Shown: piece after piece, positions 18,819 through 28,073 of the stretch
Layout of the letters: every line of letters begins with the position of its first letter
How positions within the stretch are numbered: the stretch's first letter is position 1
Assembly (NCBI GenBank): GCA_944392205.1
Contig: CALXVV010000028.1
Location: forward strand, 1 to 63,856
Source: an uncultured Alphaproteobacteria bacterium
GTDB taxonomy: Bacteria > Pseudomonadota > Alphaproteobacteria > RF32 > CAG-239
Reading direction: 5' to 3'
Length of the DNA stretch: 63,856 nt
The notes under the pieces: model-generated
What the model was told of the DNA's origin: nothing
The model's database searches: none
The model's input: the letters and a program-made list of their open reading frames with translations, nothing else
Program-made: the position numbers and the translations under genes

Positions 18819-19688
18819 CTACAATCTCTCGATGAGTAAAAGAGCCGCACCGAGCATTCCGGCATTATTTTCAAAATGAGCCTGTTTCAAAACAAACGGT
18901 TGTGTCAAAATATCTTCATTGGCTTGTTTGTTAAGTTTTTCATACTCCACAAACTGTGCCATTGAGCCGGAGAGGACAATGACTTCAGGGTCAAAAATAT
19001 TTGCCATCATCACCAAGGTATTTTCCAAACATTCCTGCCAATGATCAAATGCCGCTCTAGCCTTTGGGTTACCCTCTTTTAGGCCGCGGATAACGTCATA
19101 GCTGGTGGCATCTGGCGCAAGATAAATCTTGGCATCGGTAGACAGAGCCGTACCCGAAACATAAGTCTCCAAACAATCCCAAAGTCCGCACCCGCATTGA
19201 CGCTCATGCCCAAAGCTAAAACGTACATGCATTTCACCGGCCGAGCCAGATTTGCCCTTGAGCAACTTGCCGTTAACAATAATACCAGACCCAACGCCTG
19301 TTCCCAAAGTTAAGATAACGGCATCTTTTGTGCCTTTAGCCGCACCGATTTTAAACTCCGCCCAAGCGGCGGCGTTAGCATCGTTTTCAAGCAAAATAGG
19401 TTTTTCCGTCAAAGACAAAAAGTCAGTTTCATCATAGCCCTCAGGCAAATTTCCGACCCGTCCGATGATTTTATTGTTTTCATTATTAACCGGGCCTGCG
19501 GTTGCAATGGCAACACCGTCGATTTCATCTTCAGAGCCTTTGATAACGGTTTTCAAAAGCTCATAAATACCGGAAGATGTTTTTGGTGTGGTAACCTTAA
19601 TAACTTCGTTGGTAAAATTTCCTTTTTCATCAATAATGGCATAAGCGATTTTAGTGCCGCCGATATCAAAAGCTAAAACTTTTTTCAT
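18819..19688 (-). CDS. ROK-family sugar kinase (glucokinase-like)
   Basis: The 289-residue product starts with the ATP-binding AFDIGGTKIAYAIID, has LENDANAAAWAEFKIG near residue 100, TLGTGVGSGIIVNG near 126, the ROK signature GSAGEMHVRFSFG near 148 and the zinc motif CGCGLWDCLE near 166. ROK kinases phosphorylate glucose, fructose, ManNAc or GlcNAc; the sequence does not settle which. GAAGGAAGG precedes the ATG. It follows a glycosyltransferase gene on the same strand with a gap of 87 bases. Confidence 0.9.
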   Translation of the reverse strand: MKKVLAFDIGGTKIAYAIIDEKGNFTNEVIKVTTPKTSSGIYELLKTVIKGSEDEIDGVAIATAGPVNNENNKIIGRVGNLPEGYDETDFLSLTEKPILLENDANAAAWAEFKIGAAKGTKDAVILTLGTGVGSGIIVNGKLLKGKSGSAGEMHVRFSFGHERQCGCGLWDCLETYVSGTALSTDAKIYLAPDATSYDVIRGLKEGNPKARAAFDHWQECLENTLVMMANIFDPEVIVLSGSMAQFVEYEKLNKQANEDILTQPFVLKQAHFENNAGMLGAALLLIERL

Positions 19689-19775
19689 GTGAACCTTCCT
19701 TCAAGTAGAAATATAATCAATAAATCTGATTATAAAACGGTTTTACTAAAAAAGATTAAACTTTCCACCTCAAAA

Positions 19776-20930
19776 CTAAAGAGTATCAAGCAATTTCACA
19801 AATTTTTGAAGCACAAAATCTTCATCAAATCGCAGCAAAGATTGCCTGATTTCCTCCGGTGATGGTAAAGAAGCTTTTCCGTTCCAAACATCATCCAGTT
19901 TGAGAGCCAAATCTTTATAATTTCCCGGCTCAAACAACAAACCGATTCTCCCCTGTTCCAAAATTTCTGCCGGAGCAGCCGGGCAATTTGCGCAGACGAC
20001 CCTTGTTCCCACAGCCAAAGCCTCCACCAACACACAACCAAACCCCTCATTTTTAGAAGAGAGAAGCAGGGCCTTGGCGTGTTTCATCCACACAAACGGA
20101 TTCTCTTTCTCTCCCAAAAATTTAATGTGTTTTTGCCACCCCGTTTCTTCAACACGTTTTTGATGTTTAATTCTGTCAGGACCATCACCGATGATATAAA
20201 GCAACGGAATTTTTCCCTTTTTATCTTGTGCAAAACAGATATAGGCATCAATAAGAGTTTTGATATCTTTATCGGGAGCCACTCTTGAAACATGCACAAA
20301 ATAGTCTTGAGCCAACAAATTGTCATCATCTTCCGACAAAGTCGCGACATCATCTGCCAAAGCCCTAATTTTTTCAAGTTGGAACGGATTATACAAAACG
20401 GAAATCTTACCCTTTGTCCAAGGAAATTTGGCCTCACATTCCGTTTTAAAGGCTTGTGACAAAGCAATAATACAATCATATTTTTTAAGAGCCGTTTTGG
20501 AACATCTTTTCTGGCAGCTTTTAACCGCCCCATGGAACCAAACCACCATTTTCTGATGCGGATAAGGAACAAAGGATTCCAGTGTTTCTCCATTTTTAAA
20601 ATCGACAATAATATCGGCAAATTTTAAGATTCTCCTAAACAACCAAATATCATAGATTCGAAAAAACAGCGCCCGCAATTTCCAAAGCTTGCGTTTCAAA
20701 GATGTTTTTGGTTTGTTCATTATTTGCTGACGCAAAAATATTTTATGAACCTTGGGGCTTATCTGGCTTAGCAAAAAGCCCTCATCAACAAAGCCGCTTA
20801 TAAGCAGGCTGATATCATAATTTTTGAACTCTGCCAGCGCATTCAGATAGGTGACGGCAACTCGTTCTACCCCTCCGGTAATAAAAGAGGGCAAACAAAA
20901 AACAATTTTCTTTTTATTCTCAAAATTCAT
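19776..20930 (-). CDS. Glycosyltransferase family 4-like (GT-B fold)
   Basis: The 384-residue product begins CLPSFITGGVERVAVTYLNAL, the glycine-rich donor-side loop of GT4 enzymes, and later has VSRVAPDKDIKTLIDAY near residue 233, IGDGPDR near 266 and SKNEGFGCVLVEALAVGTRV near 311 with the E-x7-E pair. It would add a sugar from an NDP or similar donor to a cell-envelope glycan; acceptor unknown. There is no cluster of related genes, so it is a stray envelope gene. An RNA with its own promoter and terminator lies directly upstream. Confidence 0.88.
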   Translation of the reverse strand: MNFENKKKIVFCLPSFITGGVERVAVTYLNALAEFKNYDISLLISGFVDEGFLLSQISPKVHKIFLRQQIMNKPKTSLKRKLWKLRALFFRIYDIWLFRRILKFADIIVDFKNGETLESFVPYPHQKMVVWFHGAVKSCQKRCSKTALKKYDCIIALSQAFKTECEAKFPWTKGKISVLYNPFQLEKIRALADDVATLSEDDDNLLAQDYFVHVSRVAPDKDIKTLIDAYICFAQDKKGKIPLLYIIGDGPDRIKHQKRVEETGWQKHIKFLGEKENPFVWMKHAKALLLSSKNEGFGCVLVEALAVGTRVVCANCPAAPAEILEQGRIGLLFEPGNYKDLALKLDDVWNGKASLPSPEEIRQSLLRFDEDFVLQKFVKLLDTL

Positions 20931-20952
20931 AACAACTTCCTTTGGATTTAAA

Positions 20953-21147
20953 AATCAAAAAGTCGCCGGATGAGAGCGACTGGAAGTTGAGAACTATTTA
21001 CACGAATAGTGCGACATATTGACTGGAACAGCTTATTTTGCCGCCTTCCAGTCATATAAAAAGACTTTCTGGCGTGCAAATTTTCGTCCTACACTAAGAC
21101 GCGTGTAAAGAGGTTCTCACACCTCAGACAAGACATCCCCCTGTCCG
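20953..21147 (-). ncRNA. Structured RNA of unknown class, ending in a terminator 30 bases before the glycosyltransferase gene
   Basis: Read on the minus strand: hairpin 1 CTCGGACA/TGTCTGAG; a closing stem GAGAAC..TTTACACG paired with CGTGTAAA..GTTCTC (21102-21118 with 20989-21004); inside it a CGTC/GACG hairpin and a long hairpin TTTGC-GCC-AGTC/GACT-GGC-GCAAA with an AGAA/GGAA internal loop; finally the terminator GTCGC/GCGAC plus a T run (20951-20980). GACTGGAAG (21045-21053) can pair with TTCCAGTC at 21021-21028 or with CTTCCAGTC at 20978-20986, the latter invading the terminator arm. It could be a free RNA (a 6S-like RNA cannot be excluded) or an attenuator of the downstream gene. No known riboswitch consensus is visible to me. 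Confidence 0.6.
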
Positions 21148-21153
21148 AGAATG

Positions 21154-21182
21154 ACTATATTTATAAATATCAAATAAGTAAA
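21154..21182 (-). promoter_or_regulatory. Promoter of the structured RNA
   Basis: Minus strand TTTACT (21177-21182), 17-base spacer, TATAGT (21154-21159); predicted start near 21147 at the base of hairpin 1. The stretch 21183-21283 further upstream shows nothing I can name. Confidence 0.55.
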
Positions 21183-21283
21183 GAAAATTTTTCCTCTTGC
21201 CCCATACTTTGATGATGAACCGATAAATCCCGTCCGTTGAAGGCGAGCCTTTTAAGGCGAAGACTGAAACGGCGCCCGCAAAG

Positions 21284-21313
21284 AAAAAAGCCGCTTAAAA
21301 AAAAGCGGCTTTT
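21284..21313 (-). terminator. Intrinsic terminator after tRNA-Gly
   Basis: AAGCCGCTT/AAGCGGCTT arms flanked by A and T runs, directly downstream of the tRNA on the minus strand. Confidence 0.85.
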
Positions 21314-21317
21314 GAAT

Positions 21318-21392
21318 TGGAGCGGGCGAAGGGATTCGGACCCTCGACATCAACCTTGGCAAGGTTGCGCTCTACCCCTGAGCTACGCCCGC
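21318..21392 (-). tRNA. tRNA-Gly (anticodon GCC), CCA encoded
   Basis: The 75-base tRNA has acceptor GCGGGCG/CGCCCGC, D arm GCTCAGGGGTAGAGC, anticodon arm AACCT-TGCCAAG-GTT-type with anticodon GCC, T arm GAGGG-TCCGAAT-CCCTT, discriminator T and encoded CCA. Confidence 0.96.
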
Positions 21393-21485
21393 ATCGGCAG
21401 AACGGAATACTTAATAACATATCTTAAAAAAATTGCAAGAGCTATTTTTTAGTTTTTTCATTTTTTTTCTTTTGCCACCCAAGAA

Positions 21486-21947
21486 TTACTGTATATCTAT
21501 AACCATTTCTTCAAAATCAGGCTCATCAATAACCAATGAGCTATAAGAAAAAGCCAGAGCCAGCACGACAACCGTTGCCGCTTTTAGGCCGAGAATCACC
21601 GAACGTCTGCCGCTAAAAGGAACTCCGTTTGCCCCCTTGCCGACAAAGAGCAACTCCAGCAAAACCCAAATAGAGACAAAGGACACCGGAACATATAAAA
21701 ACCAAGGAGCAATCAGAGTCAAACAAAGCTGAGAAAGTGCTCTGCCCCAATAACCTGCATAAAAATTATGCAACCCGAGCGAGCCCAAAAAGAAAGCCAA
21801 AAGGATATATATGATTCCGTTTTTAGGCGGCAGTTTTTTATTTTCCTGCATTATTTTTGCGGCCAAACGTTTTTTTTGCACCACAAACTCTTCCTCGCTT
21901 AAATCTCCGTGGTCATACATCTCTTGCAATTTCTCGGCATCAAGCAT
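21486..21947 (-). CDS. TM2-domain membrane protein with N-terminal SHOCT-like helix
   Basis: The 153-residue product has a SHOCT-like start (LQEMYDHGDLSEEEFVVQKKRL, residues about 6-27), then a TM2 domain: GIIYILLAFFLGSLGLHNFY and YWGRALSQL near 48-77, with a third helix near 85-105 and a fourth near 125-142. TM2 proteins are small integral membrane proteins of unclear role. The start at 21947 has GGGAGAG upstream; an earlier in-frame ATG at 21965 lacks one. It is downstream of groEL but separated by a terminator. Confidence 0.75.
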   Translation of the reverse strand: MLDAEKLQEMYDHGDLSEEEFVVQKKRLAAKIMQENKKLPPKNGIIYILLAFFLGSLGLHNFYAGYWGRALSQLCLTLIAPWFLYVPVSFVSIWVLLELLFVGKGANGVPFSGRRSVILGLKAATVVVLALAFSYSSLVIDEPDFEEMVIDIQ

Positions 21948-22009
21948 GATTCTCTCCCAAAACATTTGATTCTAATATAAGCCATAATTCCAAATTTCCA
22001 AGCACAAAA

Positions 22010-22037
22010 AAAAGAGATTCCGAAGAATCTCTTTTTT
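22010..22037. terminator. Terminator of groESL
   Basis: AAAAGAGATTC/GAATCTCTTTT with a CGAA tetraloop (TTCG on the minus strand) and flanking A/T runs on both sides. Confidence 0.88.
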
Positions 22038-22055
22038 TAACTCAAGCACTAACGC

Positions 22056-23702
<1,647 letters not shown>

Positions 23703-23715
23703 TTATCCTCACAAA

Positions 23716-24006
23716 TTAATCTTCAATAATACCCAAAATTTCCGATTCCTTAATCAGCAAACGTTCCTCGCCGTTTACCTTAACTTCAGAGCCGGACCAT
23801 TTTCCAAACAAAACTTTATCGCCGACTTTTACCGTCATCGGGATTAATTTTCCCTCCGGGCTGACCATTCCCGGTCCGACAGCCTCAACCAAACCCTCGC
23901 TGGGTTTTTCTTTAGCCGTATCGGGGATGATGATTCCGCCGGCAGTTTTTGTATTTTCTTCCAAACGTTTAACCAAGACACGGTCTTGCAATGGTCTGAT
24001 TTTCAT
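23716..24006 (-). CDS. groES: 10 kDa co-chaperonin GroES
   Basis: The 96-residue cap of the GroEL chamber starts [17 protein letters not shown], carries the mobile loop [20 protein letters not shown] and ends in the roof/strand segment [19 protein letters not shown]. An RpoH-like promoter lies 43 bases upstream. No CIRCE element (TTAGCACTC-N9-GAGTGCTAA) is present, so HrcA control is not supported. Confidence 0.97.
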   Translation of the reverse strand: MKIRPLQDRVLVKRLEENTKTAGGIIIPDTAKEKPSEGLVEAVGPGMVSPEGKLIPMTVKVGDKVLFGKWSGSEVKVNGEERLLIKESEILGIIED

Positions 24007-24048
24007 TTTTGCTTACTCCGTTAGATTAGATTCAAAATTTCTACTGAT

Positions 24049-24078
24049 TACTTAGGTACTGAATTTTGCGATGTCAAG
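24049..24078 (-). promoter_or_regulatory. RpoH-like heat-shock promoter of groESL
   Basis: Minus strand CTTG (24075-24078), 18 bases, CCTAAGTA (24049-24056). The same boxes with identical spacing (CTTG-N18-CCTACATA) stand before htpG at 27600-27629. A sigma-70 reading TTGACA-N17-TAAGTA overlaps it. Confidence 0.65.
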
Positions 24079-24104
24079 CACACGCGCCAACTTTTATAAA
24101 AAAA

Positions 24105-24128
24105 AGTGCCGAAATCGCTTTCGGCACT
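24105..24128 (-). terminator. Terminator of the ion-channel gene
   Basis: AGTGCCGAAA/TTTCGGCACT arms followed on the minus strand by eight T; separates the channel gene from the groESL promoter. Confidence 0.88.
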
Positions 24129-24147
24129 CATAAGAGATTGATATCAG

Positions 24148-24903
24148 CTAATTTTTTGTATCCATGATTTGCCTGATAGCGCTGACCACAAAACTGACCA
24201 CAATCAAGAAACCAAGGACAACAAGCGATGCAAAATATATCCACGCATGCGGGAACACCAGCATAACCGGCCGTGCAATGGTAGAAGCCCAGCCATCCAA
24301 AGTCAGGGCTTGCAAGAGCGTAAACATGGCTGCCCCCACACTTGAAAACGCGGCAAAGACATCGCCAAACAAGCTCACGGCAATAATTGCAAAGGCATAG
24401 GAGAAAATCACCGACACTGCCAAAAAGGATAAGAATGTCGGCAACAGCTCAATAAATACTTGCACCAAGTTATGCAACCGAGAGAAACGGTTAACATACT
24501 TAAACAGCCTAAACAATCTAAATGTTCTGAGAACGATGAACGTGCTTGCCGCCGGCACGGAAGAAACCGCCACAATCACCAAATCAAAAATATTCCAGCC
24601 GGATTCGAAAAACTTTTTCTTAAGCGCATAAATTTTGAGAAACATCTCAACAATAAATATGGCCATAAACAAGCGATCAAGCAAGAACAAGATGTTATGA
24701 AAATAGAGAGTGATTGAATCAGAGGTCATTAGCCCCAAGACAATGGCATCAGCCAAAATCACGCCCATAATAAACATATCAAAACTAAACCCGCTGACAA
24801 GTTTAGCCAAACGCCGTTGCTCATCTTTGTAAAAAAGTTTTTTAACAATTTTCTTTTTTACCTTGGCAACCTTAGAAGTTTTCTCTTGTGCATTTTCTTT
24901 CAT
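24148..24903 (-). CDS. One-repeat voltage-gated cation channel (NaChBac-like)
   Basis: The 251-residue protein has six membrane helices. S4 reads LRTFRLFRLFKYVNRFSRL near residues 124-142, basic residues every third position, as in a voltage sensor. The pore loop reads LLQALTLDGWASTIARP near 195-211, aligned with the NaChBac filter TLESWAS; here the ring Glu is Asp and Ser is Gly. Four chains would form a Na+ or Ca2+ channel. The basic N-terminus (residues 1-35) and a short C-tail without the long coiled coil of NaChBac are notable. It is a single gene upstream of groES on the same strand, with its own terminator. Confidence 0.85.
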   Translation of the reverse strand: MKENAQEKTSKVAKVKKKIVKKLFYKDEQRRLAKLVSGFSFDMFIMGVILADAIVLGLMTSDSITLYFHNILFLLDRLFMAIFIVEMFLKIYALKKKFFESGWNIFDLVIVAVSSVPAASTFIVLRTFRLFRLFKYVNRFSRLHNLVQVFIELLPTFLSFLAVSVIFSYAFAIIAVSLFGDVFAAFSSVGAAMFTLLQALTLDGWASTIARPVMLVFPHAWIYFASLVVLGFLIVVSFVVSAIRQIMDTKN

Positions 24904-24944
24904 AAGTTTTACCCCTCACAAAAAAACGTTGGCTTTATTTTAGC

Positions 24945-25616
24945 TTAAAAAAACAGGAATGCAACAATTATCGCCGCAAGAGACAATGCCGGCCCAAAGG
25001 CCACCGTTTTCTGCCGCCGCAGCAAGGTATAAACAAGCATCAAGACAGAAGCCGCCGCAATAACATAAAGCAAGAGTTCAAATCCGAGCCAAGCGCCGAT
25101 AGCCGCCAAAAGTTTGATATCACCGCCGCCAAAAGCATCCTTGTTTTTCCACACCAACAGCAAGCTCACCAAAACCGGCAACAAATAGCCGGCAACCGCA
25201 CCCAAAGCACTCTCGGCACCGATAACCCAGCCATGCCCCCAGGCGGCGCAAGCAAAACCACCGATAAGTAACGGAACCGTCAAAATATCAGGCAGCAAAA
25301 ACATCCGCCAATCAATTTCGGCCAACAGCAACAAAGTCCACAGATAAAAGACACTCCAGCCAAAATTCTCCGCTCCGAACCGCCAATAATAAGCATATGT
25401 CAAACAAGCCGTAAATAAAGCGGCCACAAAAGAGCGCCAATAATAGGTTTTGGCAAGTTTTTTATAGAGATCGTTTTGTTTCTTGGCGCTTTGCCCCGGC
25501 CGAAATAGCTGGCACAAGGCATACGCAGGGGTTGCCGGCATAAATTTGGCAAACCGCCTGGCCATATAGGGAATAAGTCCCCCAAAAACAAAACCGGCAA
25601 AAACATAATAAAGCAT
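24945..25616 (-). CDS. Type IV prepilin peptidase (A24 family), methylase motif absent
   Basis: The 223-residue membrane protease has both active-site aspartates: AEIDWRMFLLPD near residue 102 and the GxGD motif FGGGDIKLLAAIGAWLG near 165. About seven hydrophobic segments are visible. The two CxxC pairs of the N-methyltransferase loop in full-length PilD are missing (a single Cys in YALCQLFRPG), so it probably cleaves without methylating. The start at 25616 has GAGGAGG in front; the longer frame lacks a site. No pilin or secretion genes are nearby, so its substrates lie elsewhere. Confidence 0.85.
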   Translation of the reverse strand: MLYYVFAGFVFGGLIPYMARRFAKFMPATPAYALCQLFRPGQSAKKQNDLYKKLAKTYYWRSFVAALFTACLTYAYYWRFGAENFGWSVFYLWTLLLLAEIDWRMFLLPDILTVPLLIGGFACAAWGHGWVIGAESALGAVAGYLLPVLVSLLLVWKNKDAFGGGDIKLLAAIGAWLGFELLLYVIAAASVLMLVYTLLRRQKTVAFGPALSLAAIIVAFLFF

Positions 25617-25685
25617 TGAAAAATCCTCCTCAAATAATAAGAAAAGATATTTCAAAATAAATAAAATTTAATTAACTCCCGTACA

Positions 25686-25712
25686 AAAAAACAGCCGCTT
25701 GAAAAAGCAGCC
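25686..25712 (-). terminator. Terminator of htpG
   Basis: Minus strand CGGCTGCTT/AAGCGGCTG (nine pairs with two G-U) then a run of seven T. Confidence 0.8.
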
Positions 25713-25727
25713 GTTTTCTTTGGAAGA

Positions 25728-27566
25728 TTAGAGTGATTTCAAAATAAAGTCGCTCATCTTTTCGCTAAAGAAGGAAGGATCGCTGACAGCCTCTCCTTCG
25801 GCGATTTTGGCCTGGTCCAGCAACAGCTTTGCCACATCTTCCACCTGTGCACGTTTGCCCTCATCCATGCTCATGTCTGCCAATTTTATAATCAACGGGT
25901 GATATGGGTTGAGCTCCAAGATTCTGGTGCTGGCAAAGGCGGTTTGCTGCTGGTGGTTGCGCATCAAGCGCTCTAAGTGCAGGCTCATCTGTCCGTTTTC
26001 AACCGTCAAGCTGACAGGAGATTTGGTAAGTTTTTCGGTTGTAGTGACCTTGCCGACTTCATTTTTAAACATCTCGCTCATAAGGTCAGTGAGCTTTTTC
26101 AAGCTCCCCTCGTCGGCTTTTGCCTCCTCACGCTTCCATCCCATATCAGCTTCTGCTTGAGTAATATGTTTAATAGCAAAGCCTTTATAGTTGGGCAGCA
26201 CTTGCGGCCAAAACTCATCAATCGGGTCAGTTAAGAGCAAAACCTCGATTCCTTTCTCAAAGAAAGCCTCCAACTGCGGATTATTTTTCAAAACCTTAAC
26301 ATCATCGCCGGTAATATAGTAGATGGCCTTTTGGCCTTCTTTGGCTCTGGCAATATATTCATCCAAAGTCGTCAACTTATCATCGCTGAAAGTAGAAGAG
26401 AAATAAGATAATCCGGCAATTTCCTCACGGTTTGAGAAGTCTTCGTAGATTCCCTCTTTCAAGACAACCCCGAAGTTTTTCCAAAACGTCATATAATCAT
26501 CATAGTCCTTGGTGCGCTTTTTAAGTTCCTTGAAGATTCTTGAAACCACACCATGCTTAATTTTTTCAATCAACGGTGAATGTTGCAGCATTTCTCTTGA
26601 GATGTTAAGTTGCAAATCTGCCGAATCAATTACGCCTTTAACAAAGCGCAGATAGTTGGGCATCAGTTCTTCAATCTTATCAGAGATAAACACTTTGTTG
26701 ACGTAGAGTTTCAGGCTGTTTTTGCGATCAGGCTGGAACAAGTCATAGGGAGCGGCGGAAGGAATAAAGAGCAGCCCCGTGTATTCAATATTACCCTCGG
26801 CCTTAAAATGAAGAGTAAGCCACGGATCATCAAAGTTATGCGAAATGTGATGATAAAACTCTTTGTACTGATCCTTTGTGATTTCGGATTTATGGCGTGT
26901 CCACAAAGCAGAGGCCGTGTTAACCGTTTCTTCTCCGGCCTTGCCCAAATCAAGCACAATCGGATAGCTGATATGGTCGGAATAAGTGCGGATAATCTGA
27001 CGCAAATAAATTGTATCAACATAGTCTTTGGCATCAGATTTCAAAAACAACTTGATGTCTGTGCCGTTCGATTCTTTTTTGGCGGCGGAAATCTCAAAGC
27101 CGTCCACCCCGTTTGAGGTCCACTTCCAAGCCTCATCCTCTCCGGCCTTACGGGTAATGATTTCAACTTTATCAGCCACCATAAATGCGGCATAGAAACC
27201 AACGCCGAATTGGCCGATAAGCTCCACTGCCGAGCCGTTTTCAGCAACATTTTTAACAAACTCGGCCGTGCCTGACTTGGCAATCGTCCCCAAATGATTG
27301 ATTAAATCCTCCTTATTCATGCCGATTCCGTTATCGGAGATGGTCAAAGTATTAGAAGCGGCATCCGGCGTTATTTTAATCTTCATCTGTCCGGAATCCT
27401 TAGCAATTCCCGGGTTTGTCAGCGCCAAATATTTCAGCTTATCACAAGCATCGGATGCATTTGAGATAAGCTCTCTTAAAAATATCTGTTTTTCGGAATA
27501 AAGAGAGTTAACCACAATATTGAGCATTTTGCTGACATCAGCCTGAAAAGACATTTTATCTGACAT
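25728..27566 (-). CDS. htpG: Chaperone HtpG (Hsp90 family)
   Basis: The 612-residue protein has the GHKL ATPase N-domain: ELISNASDACDKLKYLAL near residue 30, DNGIGMNKEDLINHLGTIA near 79 and GQFGVGFYAAFMVADK near 116; the middle domain has the catalytic-loop Arg region NISREMLQ near 325, and a C-terminal dimer domain follows. The ATG at 27566 (MSDKMSFQADV) has GGGAG seven bases upstream; an in-frame TTG at 27581 would have none. It is a single gene with a heat-shock promoter, divergent from the ferredoxin gene. Confidence 0.96.
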   Translation of the reverse strand: MSDKMSFQADVSKMLNIVVNSLYSEKQIFLRELISNASDACDKLKYLALTNPGIAKDSGQMKIKITPDAASNTLTISDNGIGMNKEDLINHLGTIAKSGTAEFVKNVAENGSAVELIGQFGVGFYAAFMVADKVEIITRKAGEDEAWKWTSNGVDGFEISAAKKESNGTDIKLFLKSDAKDYVDTIYLRQIIRTYSDHISYPIVLDLGKAGEETVNTASALWTRHKSEITKDQYKEFYHHISHNFDDPWLTLHFKAEGNIEYTGLLFIPSAAPYDLFQPDRKNSLKLYVNKVFISDKIEELMPNYLRFVKGVIDSADLQLNISREMLQHSPLIEKIKHGVVSRIFKELKKRTKDYDDYMTFWKNFGVVLKEGIYEDFSNREEIAGLSYFSSTFSDDKLTTLDEYIARAKEGQKAIYYITGDDVKVLKNNPQLEAFFEKGIEVLLLTDPIDEFWPQVLPNYKGFAIKHITQAEADMGWKREEAKADEGSLKKLTDLMSEMFKNEVGKVTTTEKLTKSPVSLTVENGQMSLHLERLMRNHQQQTAFASTRILELNPYHPLIIKLADMSMDEGKRAQVEDVAKLLLDQAKIAEGEAVSDPSFFSEKMSDFILKSL

Positions 27567-27599
27567 ATCAATCTCCCACAAAACATAAATTCTGATGTC

Positions 27600-27629
27600 T
27601 ATGTAGGGACCGTTTTGAGTATTTGCAAG
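27600..27629 (-). promoter_or_regulatory. RpoH-like heat-shock promoter of htpG
   Basis: Minus strand CTTG (27626-27629), 18 bases, CCTACATA (27600-27607), start expected near 27594, 28 bases before the ATG. Spacing and boxes match the groESL promoter. Confidence 0.6.
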
Positions 27630-27706
27630 ATTATGCTTGATTTATTTGAGAAATTGGCTAAAGTTGGTTTTGATTTTTGAAAATAACCAACCATGGAGTT
27701 AAACGA

Positions 27707-27946
27707 ATGGTATCTGTAGTAAATGACGCTTGCGTAAAATGCAAATCTTGTGCTGATGTATGCCCGGTAGATGCTTTCCACGAGGGTGAAACCCAATTGG
27801 TTGTAGATCCCGACACCTGCATTGATTGCGGCGTTTGCATTTCTGAATGCCCGCAAGAAGCCATCACTTCTGACGATGAAGCTGATGAAAAATGGATTAA
27901 ATTCAACGCTGAAAATGCAAAGATTTGGCCGAACGCCAACGAATAA
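27707..27946 (+). CDS. FdxA-like ferredoxin with two [4Fe-4S] motifs
   Basis: The 79-residue protein has [12 protein letters not shown] (residues about 9-20) and [12 protein letters not shown] (about 39-50), both C-x2-C-x2-C-x3-CP. The surroundings VDAF, the spacing and the tail [12 protein letters not shown] match the seven-iron FdxA family, whose first motif normally has an extra residue and binds 3Fe-4S, and whose tail is about 30 residues longer. It is a low-potential electron carrier, possibly for the hydrogenase implied by hydF. The start at 27707 has GGAG nine bases upstream. Confidence 0.9.
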   Translation: MVSVVNDACVKCKSCADVCPVDAFHEGETQLVVDPDTCIDCGVCISECPQEAITSDDEADEKWIKFNAENAKIWPNANE

Positions 27947-27970
27947 TTTTTCAAGTTTGAAGAAAAATAA

Positions 27971-27997
27971 AAGCTCTTGCTTTGGCGAGAGCTTTTT
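27971..27997 (+). terminator. Terminator of the ferredoxin gene
   Basis: AAGCTCTTGC/GCGAGAGCTT arms with a TTTG loop and a T run. Confidence 0.88.
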
Positions 27998-28073
27998 TAT
28001 TGCAAATAAAAAATTTATCCGTTAGATTTAAGCTTAATTTGATGGCTTAAAGAATAAGGAAACAAGAACAAAA

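Noticed and set aside
24007..24147. CIRCE/HrcA operator before groES
   Set aside because: The inverted repeat there (AGTGCCGAAA/TTTCGGCACT) is a terminator with a T run and does not match TTAGCACTC-N9-GAGTGCTAA.
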